From NCBI GenBank assembly GCA_947625095.1, contig CANQMX010000001.1, positions 147,161 through 211,160 on the forward strand: DNA of 64,000 nucleotides. Direction: 5' to 3'. Below the pieces are notes generated by a model. It did no database searches. It was given only the letters and a program-made list of their open reading frames with translations, and was not told the DNA's origin. The stretch is from an uncultured Clostridia bacterium. Lineage in GTDB: Bacteria; Bacillota; Clostridia; Christensenellales; Borkfalkiaceae. Positions within the stretch are counted from its first letter, which is position 1. The number at the start of each line of letters is the position of its first letter. This document shows, in pieces, positions 1 through 8,800 of this stretch. A program made the position numbers and the translations under genes.

Positions 1-819
1 TCGGGCACGTTCTCAAAGAACTCGCCCCAGTCAAAGCCCTCGGGGATATTGTCGTAGAAGCCCTCCCAATCGAAGTCCTCTGGGATATTGCTCAAAAACT
101 CGCCCCAGTCGAAGCCCTCGGGCACGTTCTCGAAGAACTCGCTCCACTCAAAGCCCTCGGGCGGGTTTTTCAAAAATTCGCCCCAATCGAAATCCTCGGG
201 CACATCTTGCAAGAACTTGCCCCAGTCGAAGTCCTCGGGCGCGTTTTGCAGGAATTTACCCCAATCGAAGTTCTCGGGCACGTTGTTAAAGAATTCATCC
301 CAGTCGAAGTTCTCGGGAATATTGTTATAGAAGCCCTCCCAATCGAAGTCCTCGGGGAGATCGTTCAAGAACTCGCCCCAGTCGAAATTCTCGGGCACGT
401 TCTCAAAGAAGTCGCCCCACTCGAAGCCCTCGGGCGGATTTTTCAGGAACTCGCCCCAATCGAAGTCCTCTGGCACGCTTTGCAGGAACTTGCCCCAATC
501 GAAGTCCTCGGGCACGTTTTGCGTCACTTTGCCCCAATCGAAGTCCTCGGGCAAACCGTCAAGGAAGCCCGGCCAATCGAAGCCCTCGGGGATATTTTCA
601 AGGAAGCCCGGCCAGTCGAAATCTTCGGGCAAACTGTTAAGGAAGCCAGGCCAGTCGAAATCCTCGGGCAAATTTTCAAAGAACCCGCCCCAATCGAAGT
701 CTTCGGGCAAATTATCAAGGAAGCCTTCCCAATCGAAATCGTCGGATATTTCCTTAAAGAAATCCCCCCAATCGAAGTTATCGGGCAGGTTGTTGAAGAA
801 CTTGCCCCAATCAAAGTCC
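1..819 (-). repeat. Twenty-one 39-bp coding tandem repeats with a 273-bp higher-order period
   Basis: Units start at position 1 and every 39 bp after it, the last at 781. They encode the 13-residue repeats of the protein above. Units 2-7 and 9-14 resemble each other pairwise in order (EGFY, GEFL, xxFFENVPE, GEFLKNPPE, GKFLQ, GK), which shows a seven-unit (91-residue) block duplication on top of the basic repeat. Confidence 0.9.
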
Positions 820-980
820 TTCAAATATTTCAGCCACGGGTTAGCAGCCTCCGCCACCGCGTCGGGGTCTGTGAGCACGGCAAAATTTTGGTAACCCGTG
901 CCGATCATGAGGCCGCCGATAAACATCACAACGCTGGCGAGCAACATTCCGAGCATAACTAAAATTTTCTTTCGGATCAT
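1..980 (-). CDS. Membrane-anchored protein of 13-residue tandem repeats (3' end outside window)
   Basis: The frame is open from an ATG at 980 to the window edge, 326 codons without a stop. GAGGAG lies 5 nt upstream of the ATG. Residues 6-28 are a hydrophobic signal anchor after a basic start (MIRKK). About 20 linker residues follow, and from about residue 54 the protein is only a 13-residue repeat with consensus F-D-W-G-x-F-[FL]-x-N-[VLIP]-P-E-[DG]. Twenty-one units are in the window, in register and without indels. Every unit keeps the aromatic-acidic-Trp core, so the chain is strongly acidic and Trp-rich. It starts 30 nt after the upstream AAA+ gene and is the last visible cistron of the seven-gene operon. 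I do not recognise the family; a surface-exposed repeat stalk or ligand is one inference, a cytoplasmic scaffold another. Confidence 0.85.
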   Translation of the reverse strand, partial: MIRKKILVMLGMLLASVVMFIGGLMIGTGYQNFAVLTDPDAVAEAANPWLKYLKDFDWGKFFNNLPDNFDWGDFFKEISDDFDWEGFLDNLPEDFDWGGFFENLPEDFDWPGFLNSLPEDFDWPGFLENIPEGFDWPGFLDGLPEDFDWGKVTQNVPEDFDWGKFLQSVPEDFDWGEFLKNPPEGFEWGDFFENVPENFDWGEFLNDLPEDFDWEGFYNNIPENFDWDEFFNNVPENFDWGKFLQNAPEDFDWGKFLQDVPEDFDWGEFLKNPPEGFEWSEFFENVPEGFDWGEFLSNIPEDFDWEGFYDNIPEGFDWGEFFENVP

Positions 981-1009
981 GGCATCTCCTCGTCAACCGC
1001 GCGGGCGGC

Positions 1010-2473
1010 TCACATCTTTTGCACGCGCACAAGATAGTTGCGGCATTTTGGCATCTTGCCTTCGCCGAAGAGCGTTTCAAGATATTTTGAAGTCTCTTCG
1101 AGGGCGTTTTTCAACAGAGACAGATCTTTGTTTGCGAGTTTGCGCAAAACTTTTTTGCAGAGGATGTCGTCGAGCGCCTCCAACTCCTCGCCCCCGCACG
1201 CGGCATACACCGAGATATAACTGCGGATCTGCCGCATGATGCGGTTTCCGAATGTGATCTGAAAGTTCTCCACAAGGTGCTCGTCGAGGGCTTTCAGCCT
1301 GCGCTCGTTGCGCCGCGTGATCTCGTATCCCCTCTGCGCGTCCTCGGCAAGCCGCGTAAATTCGCGGAAGGAGATGGGCACGGTCGCCTCCTTCTCGTCC
1401 CCCGTAAAGGGCGGCGTACGGTTGTCGAGGTCGACGACCATCGCGCGGTCGTACACCTTATCCGAGATGGAAAAGGTGCTGTCGTCGTTGTTTGCAGTGC
1501 CCACGAACCACATATTTTCGGGCAGTTTGATGCGCCCGTCTTTGAGTCCCTCGGGGTCGTCGTCCCACTTATCGGTGACGACTTCGAGATACCTTAGTTC
1601 GGGGTTGGGGATCTCGAGGAGGGATAGAAACTCGGCGAAGTAGTACTCCACGCGGGCGATGTTCATCTCGTCGAGCACGGTGATGTAAATTTTTTCCGAA
1701 CTGTTCGCCTCATACATCTTACGGAGGAGCGCCGTCTCGTTGTACTTGCGGGTGAACTCGTTATAGTAGCCCAAAAGGTCGCTCCTCTCCTTCCACATGG
1801 GCTGCACGGGGATGATGGTGGAGGAATTGCCGATGAATTCCCCGAACGCGTAGGTGAGCGAGGTCTTACCCGTGCCCGAGATGCCCTGCAAAATGAGGAT
1901 GTGCGAAACGGCGAGGCTCGCCACAAATTCGCGGATCTGCGCCTCTGTGTAGTAGAGGTGGAGGTTGGTGGCGGCGAACATACGGAACTTTTGGCACAAT
2001 TCCTGGAGGGAGGAGACCGCCCCGTCGCGCACGCGCACGGGCGCTGTGCCGATCTCGTTGAGCGCGCTGAAACGGTGGGAGTGCAATTCCTTCTCCTGTT
2101 CCTTTTCGATCTGCTTTTTCTCGGAGTCCACGGCGATGCGCACCGTCTCCTCCCACGTCAGGCGGTAATAGCGGAACTTCCGCCGCCGCACGCCGTTGAT
2201 GACGAGAAAGATGATGAGGAGGATGGGGATGGCGAGGATCCAGAAGATGACGATGGAGCGGACGATGGGATCGCTCAAAAACGCCGATTCGATGACGGAG
2301 AACACGGCTTTCAGCGTCTCGTCGCGGAGCATCATCACGAGCAGGGAAATAAAAGTCCCCCCGATCAGAATGACCGAGACGAGGAGAATGACGGAGAGGA
2401 CAAAACGGCGTTTGCCTCTGCGCTTGATTTTCTTTCTTGCCTGCTCCGGCGATAGCTTTTTCTTTTTGCCCAT
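1010..2473 (-). CDS. Membrane-anchored McrB-like AAA+ ATPase (second paralogue of the operon)
   Basis: 487 aa. A very basic N-terminus is followed by two membrane segments (about 24-49 and 72-93), and the ATPase domain follows on the predicted cytoplasmic side. Walker A is GISGTGKTS near 197-205, Walker B is ITVLDEMN near 264-271, and GTANNDDSTF near 325-334 lies where McrB-type proteins carry the NTxD motif. A conserved arginine (VYDRAM, near 343) could be the arginine finger. The domain belongs to the dynein-related AAA_5/McrB branch. It is closely related to the ATPase at 4524-5852, sharing long identical stretches around Walker A and MWKERSDLLGYYNEFT. The gene starts 25 nt after the DUF2357-like gene. 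Whether it prefers GTP or ATP cannot be read from the sequence. Confidence 0.85.
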   Translation of the reverse strand: MGKKKKLSPEQARKKIKRRGKRRFVLSVILLVSVILIGGTFISLLVMMLRDETLKAVFSVIESAFLSDPIVRSIVIFWILAIPILLIIFLVINGVRRRKFRYYRLTWEETVRIAVDSEKKQIEKEQEKELHSHRFSALNEIGTAPVRVRDGAVSSLQELCQKFRMFAATNLHLYYTEAQIREFVASLAVSHILILQGISGTGKTSLTYAFGEFIGNSSTIIPVQPMWKERSDLLGYYNEFTRKYNETALLRKMYEANSSEKIYITVLDEMNIARVEYYFAEFLSLLEIPNPELRYLEVVTDKWDDDPEGLKDGRIKLPENMWFVGTANNDDSTFSISDKVYDRAMVVDLDNRTPPFTGDEKEATVPISFREFTRLAEDAQRGYEITRRNERRLKALDEHLVENFQITFGNRIMRQIRSYISVYAACGGEELEALDDILCKKVLRKLANKDLSLLKNALEETSKYLETLFGEGKMPKCRNYLVRVQKM

Positions 2474-2498
2474 CGGTATGCGGCTCCTTCACGCCCGC

Positions 2499-4514
2499 CT
2501 ACGCGCCCTTTTTCGGCGCGGTTGTTGTCTTTGTCTCTGCGCTCTTCGGCGCAGTCGTCTTTGTTTGAACATTTCCCTCCGCAGGCTTGGGTGTAGCCGC
2601 GGGCTTGGGTGTAGCCGCGGGTTTCGGTGCAGCCGCAGCCGCAGGCTTGGGCGGAGGCGTTGCCGCCTTCTGCGCCGCCGCAGGTTTTGCCGCAGGCGCT
2701 TGCGGTTTCGCCGCAGTCGCGGGTTTGGTCGCCGTCGCAGGCGCAGTCGCGGGTTTGGGCGGGGGTTGCGGCGTGCGCGCCCTCACTTCGGCGCTCAAAC
2801 TGCGGTACTCGTCCGATTTCTCCCCCCTCTTTCCGCGCATCACGGCGCGGATATTGCCCGAGAACTCCTTTTTGAGGATCCTCTTCACATCCGTCCAATT
2901 CTTGCGCACCAGCCTGCCCAGCGTCTCGAACTCGTGTTCGAGGGCGTTGAAGCCCGCTTCCGTCGTAAAGTCGTCTGCGGGGGTCAAGAGGCCTCGCTCG
3001 CTCCGCACGGCGGTCAGCCGCGCCTTATAAACGGCAAGTTCGCGCTCCACGCTCTCCTGCGTCTTTTCGGCGGTCTTGCGTTTTTCGGTCTCCTCCTCCA
3101 TGACGGCGCGGTTCTCGGCGAGGCGCGCGTCGCACTCGTCCTGCACGCGGGCGAGGTCCGCCCTTCTCGTCTCCTCTGCGCGGGCGAGCGCCTCTGCGCT
3201 CTCCTTTTTGAGGGCGGCCTCCGAGGCCGCACGTTCGCGCGTCATCTCCTCCACCTTTTGGCGGTGTTCCGCTTCGGCGCGCTTCATGTCCTCTTGGAGG
3301 GCGGCGTTCACATCGTTCAGTCTGTCTATCTCGGCGCGGAGCACCTTCCCCTCCGTCGTGAGGGTCTCCACGGTCTCCTTCAATTTCTCGATCTCGGCGC
3401 GCGCCTCTTTTAAGAGTTTGCTGTCCTTTTCGAGCGCCGCGTTGCGCTCCTCGAGCAAGAGGGCGTACTCTTCGATGCCCTTTCCCGTCTCGGCGACCCG
3501 CTTTTTGAGCTGGCGGATGGCCTCTGCGAGGGCGGCTTGGCGCGCCTCTTCGCGGCGGACTTCCTCCTTCTCGAACTCCTCCTGCAGGGCGTTTTCCACG
3601 CCCAGCCCGTACTTATACACGAGGAGGGAGGTGAGCAGCATGGGCGCGGCGAGTTCTCTTGCGGCAGCCTCGCTCACGGGGTCGAGGGTCTTTACTTCGC
3701 GCTGGATGGTAAACCCGTCCCTGTCGTAGGCGAGGAGGAATTCATACAGCGTCACGGCCTCCTTGAAGTTCTTATCCATGCGGAGGACGTTGGTCTTGGT
3801 GATCTTGGATTTTATCTTATCGACGCGGGAGACCTCAATCATGAGGGGGGTCCGCATAAAGAACGCCACGCTCTGCTGGATCTTCTCGAGGCGGTCGATG
3901 TAATAGGCACATTCGGGGTCGGCGGAGGCGGCGAGCACGTCGTCCTGTTCGTCGGTGAAGTTCAACTCGTAGGTGAGTTTCCTCGTCGCCGTCACCACCT
4001 TCTTTTGGGCAGTGAGTTCGCCGCGGTACAGCCTGTAAGCGCGCAGGATGGACTCGTAGCGGTAGGTCACAAAGTCGCGGATGCGGCACAAAAGCAGGTA
4101 CAAAAACCTGTTCTCGTACACGGTATAGTCGTTGAGCCGTTCCACCGTGTACAGTTTATCGGGGATGAGGTCGCCCTTCTCGGCCTCCTGTTTGCGCGAG
4201 ATAAAGTCGCTGTGGCGGGAGAGGTGCTGCACCGATTCGCGCGAGACGTGCTTCACCTTCTCGATGGGCTGCACCTCGCCGTTGGAGCGGATGAATTGCC
4301 TATCCTCTTCAATGGCCTTGCCGATGTACACAAGCCCGCGCTCGATGGCAGCCACCCAATCCTCTTCGACGTGGCAGATGTTGTGCACGACGACGATCTT
4401 ATCCGGCTCTCTCGCGTTTGCGATGGTGCCCTCCATGGCGGTCACGCCGTGGTGCTCGTCGAGTTGTTTGGAAAGATCGCGGAAGGCGCGATACAGCAGG
4501 TCTATCTGGTTCAT
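2499..4514 (-). CDS. DUF2357/McrC-like coiled-coil protein without a visible nuclease domain
   Basis: 671 aa, no signal peptide or membrane segment. Residues about 40-300 resemble the DUF2357 domain that partners McrB-type ATPases: IEKVKHVSRESVQHLSRHSD (84-103), TVYENRFLYLLL (131-142) and TNVLRMDKNFKEA (241-253). This assignment is by pattern recognition. Residues about 310-510 are a long charged coiled coil (E/A/R/K heptads). A short domain (about 520-590) follows, then an 80-residue low-complexity tail of P, A, K and T. The PD-(D/E)xK nuclease that normally follows DUF2357 in McrC-like proteins is not visible. It sits between the two AAA+ genes, 10 nt after one and 25 nt before the other, which suggests an adaptor or regulator of those ATPases. 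Confidence 0.65.
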   Translation of the reverse strand: MNQIDLLYRAFRDLSKQLDEHHGVTAMEGTIANAREPDKIVVVHNICHVEEDWVAAIERGLVYIGKAIEEDRQFIRSNGEVQPIEKVKHVSRESVQHLSRHSDFISRKQEAEKGDLIPDKLYTVERLNDYTVYENRFLYLLLCRIRDFVTYRYESILRAYRLYRGELTAQKKVVTATRKLTYELNFTDEQDDVLAASADPECAYYIDRLEKIQQSVAFFMRTPLMIEVSRVDKIKSKITKTNVLRMDKNFKEAVTLYEFLLAYDRDGFTIQREVKTLDPVSEAAARELAAPMLLTSLLVYKYGLGVENALQEEFEKEEVRREEARQAALAEAIRQLKKRVAETGKGIEEYALLLEERNAALEKDSKLLKEARAEIEKLKETVETLTTEGKVLRAEIDRLNDVNAALQEDMKRAEAEHRQKVEEMTRERAASEAALKKESAEALARAEETRRADLARVQDECDARLAENRAVMEEETEKRKTAEKTQESVERELAVYKARLTAVRSERGLLTPADDFTTEAGFNALEHEFETLGRLVRKNWTDVKRILKKEFSGNIRAVMRGKRGEKSDEYRSLSAEVRARTPQPPPKPATAPATATKPATAAKPQAPAAKPAAAQKAATPPPKPAAAAAPKPAATPKPAATPKPAEGNVQTKTTAPKSAETKTTTAPKKGA

Positions 4515-4523
4515 GCGCCCCCC

Positions 4524-5852
4524 TTAGGTATTCCGCGCAATGCGGCGCACGGTGCGCAGGCATCGCTTCATGCGCTCGGGGCCGAAGAGTTCGTTGAACA
4601 TGGCGCACAGCGCTTCGAGTTCGGCGGCGCGGTAGGTGAGGTTCTGCGTCTCCAACTTGCGCAGCACCTTTTTGGCGAGGATGTCGTCCAGCGCGTCCAA
4701 CTCCTCGCCGCCGCACGCAACGTACACGGGCAGGTAGATGGTGATCTGCCGCATGATACGGTTTCCGAACGCGATCCTGTAATTTTCGGCGAGGTAGGCG
4801 TCGATCTTGCGCAGTTTATCAAAGGTCTCGGGCGAGATCTTATACCCCCGCACCGCCCTTTGGGCGAGCCGCATAAACGTCCTTGCGGAAACGGGCAGCG
4901 GCTTTCTCACGGGCGCGGTAAAGGGTTCGGACTTGGTGTCGATGTTGAGGATCATCGCGCGGTCGTACACCTTGTCGGAGATGGCAAACGTCGAGTCGTC
5001 GTTGTTGGCCGTGCCGATGAACCACATATTCTGGGGCAGGCGCACCCTGCCGTTTTCGAGTTCGACGGGGTCGTCGGGCCAGCGGTCGGATACGACCTCC
5101 AACTTGCGCGATTCCGCCTTGGGCAGTTCGAGCAGGGATAGAAACTCGGCAAAATAGTACTCCACGCGGGCGATGTTCATCTCGTCGAGGATGGTCACAT
5201 AGATGTCCTTGCGCCCGTTGGCCTCGTAAATTTTTTGCAGGAGCAGGGTCTCGTTGAACCGCTTGGTGAATTCGTTGTAGTAGCCCAACAGGTCGCTCCT
5301 CTCCTTCCACATGGGCTGGACGGGGATGACGGTGGAGGGATTTCCGAGGAACTCCCCGAAGGCATAGGCGAGCGAAGTCTTGCCCGTACCGGACATACCC
5401 TGCAAAATAACGATGTGCGAGACGGCAAGCCCCGCGATGAACTCGCGGATGGTGTCGATGTCGTAATACAGCCGCAGCGTCCCCGCGGCGAAGTTGCGGA
5501 AGGCGTCGCAGAACACTTTAAGGGAGATATTCTCCACAAAGGGTTTTGGCTGGTAGGTCTTTCGTTCCGCGTCGATGCGCTTCAACATATCGAAGCGGGA
5601 GGTCTGTTTTTCCCCCTTGTCGGCGGCCTCCTCCGTCTTTTCCACCGTCTTTTCCACCCGCCGCGAGAGCGAGGAAAAGCGGTGCTCGTTCACCATCACG
5701 GAGATGACGATGATGAGCATGAGCAGCACGATGGCGGCGATGTAAATGACGATAAAGAGAGGCGACGTCAAAAATCCGAGAACGCCCTGCGCTCCCTCCG
5801 CCGCCGCGTCTGCCGCCGCTTGAGTTGTTTCTTCTTCCAGGAGTTCGATCAT
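4524..5852 (-). CDS. Membrane-anchored McrB-like AAA+ ATPase (first paralogue of the operon)
   Basis: 442 aa. An acidic Ala-rich N-terminus is followed by one membrane segment (about 31-54), a basic charged linker, and an AAA_5/McrB-type domain that the charge pattern places in the cytoplasm. Walker A is GMSGTGKTS (152-160), Walker B is VTILDEMN (219-226), and TANNDDSTF (281-289) sits at sensor 1. A likely arginine finger is in KVYDRAM (294-300). The start codon overlaps the stop of the GH3-like gene by ATGA, implying translational coupling. The paralogue at 1010-2473 shares the ATPase domain but has a different N-terminal membrane arrangement (two segments instead of one), so a mixed hexamer with distinct membrane contacts is possible. 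Confidence 0.85.
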   Translation of the reverse strand: MIELLEEETTQAAADAAAEGAQGVLGFLTSPLFIVIYIAAIVLLMLIIVISVMVNEHRFSSLSRRVEKTVEKTEEAADKGEKQTSRFDMLKRIDAERKTYQPKPFVENISLKVFCDAFRNFAAGTLRLYYDIDTIREFIAGLAVSHIVILQGMSGTGKTSLAYAFGEFLGNPSTVIPVQPMWKERSDLLGYYNEFTKRFNETLLLQKIYEANGRKDIYVTILDEMNIARVEYYFAEFLSLLELPKAESRKLEVVSDRWPDDPVELENGRVRLPQNMWFIGTANNDDSTFAISDKVYDRAMILNIDTKSEPFTAPVRKPLPVSARTFMRLAQRAVRGYKISPETFDKLRKIDAYLAENYRIAFGNRIMRQITIYLPVYVACGGEELDALDDILAKKVLRKLETQNLTYRAAELEALCAMFNELFGPERMKRCLRTVRRIARNT

Positions 5853-8800
5853 CGCTTTATCTTCCCGTCTCCCCTTGCGTCCAAAAATTCATTGCAGAGT
5901 TTGGTATTTTTTCCGAATATTTCCACGAGCGCGTCCGTCAGCGTGCCGTCGCAGAGGTCGGTGTCCCACACCTCGAAGAGCCACGGCAGGGCTTCGGCGG
6001 CAAGCGCACCGTCTATCGCGTCGTCGTCCTCCGCGCCGCACGCCGAAAGCACGGCGGCGTGGATCTCCGTCTTGACCCACAGGATATTCCCGACGTGCGC
6101 CGAGCGGCACCGCTCCGTCAGCCCGTCCACGTTCTTCCACGCCATCTCGCCGAGGGGATACTCATCGCGCACGTTGTGCCGCATGGCGGTAAAGCGGTCG
6201 AAGCCCACCGACTGCACCACGCTCTTGCGCTCCAAAACGGCGCACTCGCTGCACCGCGGCAGCAGGATGGCGGCGACTTCGGAGATGGAAGCGGGGATCG
6301 CGCCGAGGTCTTTCTCCTCCACTTCGGCGACGATGCGCAAATTCTGCGGAAGCACGCAGTCCGTACCGTCGGGCAGGGGGAGGGAGGCCCTCCTTCTTGC
6401 GATGCAGTCCGCCACCGTCTCGAACACCTTTCCGAGGCGGGAGGCCTCGGCATGGCGCAGCACCGCGATGTGCAGGAACGCGGGTTCGCGCGCGCACGCT
6501 TCGAGCGCCTGCGTCAGCGCCGTCTCGTGGTAGGTGCGCTCGTTGGTTTTCCACTGCGTAAAGAGGTCGCTGCTCTGCGTGTACTGTTCGGCGTTGTCGA
6601 TGTAGGGCTTCTTGCCGAAGTACTCGGCGACCGCGCCCATGAGCGCCGCCCCCATGCCGTAGGGCACGATGATGAGTTGGGCGGCGGCAACGGCGGCAAA
6701 CACGCCGCGCATGGTGTTCTCCTCGGGGTCGAACCCGCGCTCCTTCACATACAGCGTGCCGTCGCGCAACATCTCCGCGAAGGTGAGTTCCTTGTCAAAG
6801 TATTGAATGGGATCTTCGGGCGCGACCTCCTCCGCCTCCGCCCTCGCCTCGTCCGCGGCGCGGAAGGCCTCCTCGAACGCGGCGTCCGGAAGTTTCGTCT
6901 CGGGCTTTGCCTGCGTAAAGTAATACTTCTGCCAGCTGTTCGCACCGCTCTTGCTCTTCACGAGGACGTGCTCGGTGATGGCGGCAACAATGGCCATGAG
7001 CGGCGTTCCGAGGGCGATGCACGAAAGAACAGTCATCACCAAGGTCTCCGTGTCCCCCTTGACGCTCCCGCGGATCATCATGATGCCGAGCACAAGGCAG
7101 GCAAGCAGCATGGGCAGGCACACGATGAGCGCCCCCGTCCGGACGTGCGAAAGGCGGCGTCGGTTGAAACTTCCGAGGAGGGGCACGATGGCGAGCATGA
7201 GCACGGCCAACCCGTACACCCCCCACTTCACCGCCTCTATGTCGAGGCTGGCGACGAGGGCGTAGTCCAGAAGATAGGCGCAGATGTACACCGTAAAGAG
7301 CATGAAGAAGAGCACGGCGGAGATGGGGAAAACCCACAGCGCGGCGCGGCGCAGGTGGTGCAGGGGCTTGGGCACGCCCTCCTCGGGGTGCAGCCCCACG
7401 CGGCTGTGCGAAGCGGGGCTTTCGTCGCGCACGAACGGGCCGTCGGGGAAGTAGTCCGCGGGGTGGATCTCCGTAGCGGGCTTGCGCTTGACCCCGGGCA
7501 GGCTGCGCTTGCCTTGCAGGCGCACCTCCTGCGCGTTGGCGCACACGTAGATGGTATACGTCCCCGCCTCCACGTTGTCGGTGAGGGTGACGGGGTCGTA
7601 TGTCGCGTAGTCGGCGGGCGTCAGCGTGACGGTCGCCTTCTTGCTCTCGCCCGGTTTGAGGGCGAACTTGCACACCGCTTTCAAGCGTTTTCTGGGTTGG
7701 AAGGTCGTATCCGTCGGCGCGCCGATATAAATTTGCGCGACCTCGTAGCCGAAGCGGCTTCCCGTGTTGCGCACGGTGAAGGAAATTTTATCGCCGTTCA
7801 CGGAGAGTCCCGAATAGGCGAATTTGGTGTAGGAAAGCCCGAACCCGAAGGGATAGCGCACCCTCTCGCGGGCGGTATCATATCTGAGATACCCCACAAA
7901 TCCGCCCACGCGAAGCCTTCCCGCGTCGCGCTCCTCGCACAGTTTTTTGAAGTAGGCGTCCCCGTTGTCGTAGGCGGTCCTCGTGAGCCTGCCGCCGGGA
8001 GCGGCCTCGCCCGTGAGCACGCGCGCGAGGGCTTCCGCCGCATAGCGTCCGTCCGCGGGCGCGATGAGTAGGGCGTCCAGCACACTGTCGAACGAGAGGT
8101 CGGCGGGCATATCGCCGCACACGATGCCCACAATGCGCTTGCCCGTCTTTTTGATGGCCTGCAACAGGGCGATGCGGTTGGCGGGCATCGTCAGGCTTCT
8201 GCCCGTCTCGTCGGGGTAGAGGAAGGCGAGCACCACGTCCGCGCCCCCCGCCGCCCGCACGGCCTCGGGGATGAGCGCGTCGCTGCGCGCCGTCTGGCGC
8301 TCGTACCCGCGCGCGCGCCCGCGCAGAGTGAACCTGCTCGCAAACGCGGAGAGGTCGGCGTAGGCCTCCCCCACCACGGCAACGCGCGTCCCCTTCGCAA
8401 GCGGGAGGATGCGCTGATTTTTGAGTAAAACGATGCTCGCAACGGCCATCACCTTGCGCGCCACGTCGCTGTCGGGGATGTTCGCGGGCATCCGCTTTGC
8501 CACTTTCATCGCAAAGTCTATCACTTCGCCCGCCGCCTCGTCGAGTTTTCTCTCGTCGAGCGCCGTCCCGTCGCGCACCGCGTCCAGAAGGTCGCGCTCG
8601 CTGATGCTCCCCTCCGCGCGGTATTGTTTGAGCTGTTCATACCGCCTCGACGCCCGCTCCAAAGGAATGGCCGCCCCGCCGAGCGAGACCTTCCCGCGCA
8701 GCAGCGTCAGTGCCGAGGAGTTGGCGGCAACGCCGTCGCCCACGGCGAACGTGTCGCCGAAATATCCGTTCTGCACGTCGTTGAACAGCGCGCGGTTGGT

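Noticed and set aside
1..819. Regular 39-bp repeats resembling a CRISPR array
   Set aside because: There are no spacers: units are contiguous, each differs by codon-like changes, and the minus strand reads through as one 13-residue protein repeat with a start codon and ribosome-binding site.
207..962. Plus-strand 251-aa open frame over the repeats
   Set aside because: It is the antisense shadow of the repeat gene; the minus frame has the signal anchor, ribosome-binding site and operon context.
5825..8071. Plus-strand open frame of 748 codons opposite the GH3-like gene
   Set aside because: No domain or ribosome-binding site; low-complexity His/Arg/Val-rich translation typical of an antisense shadow.
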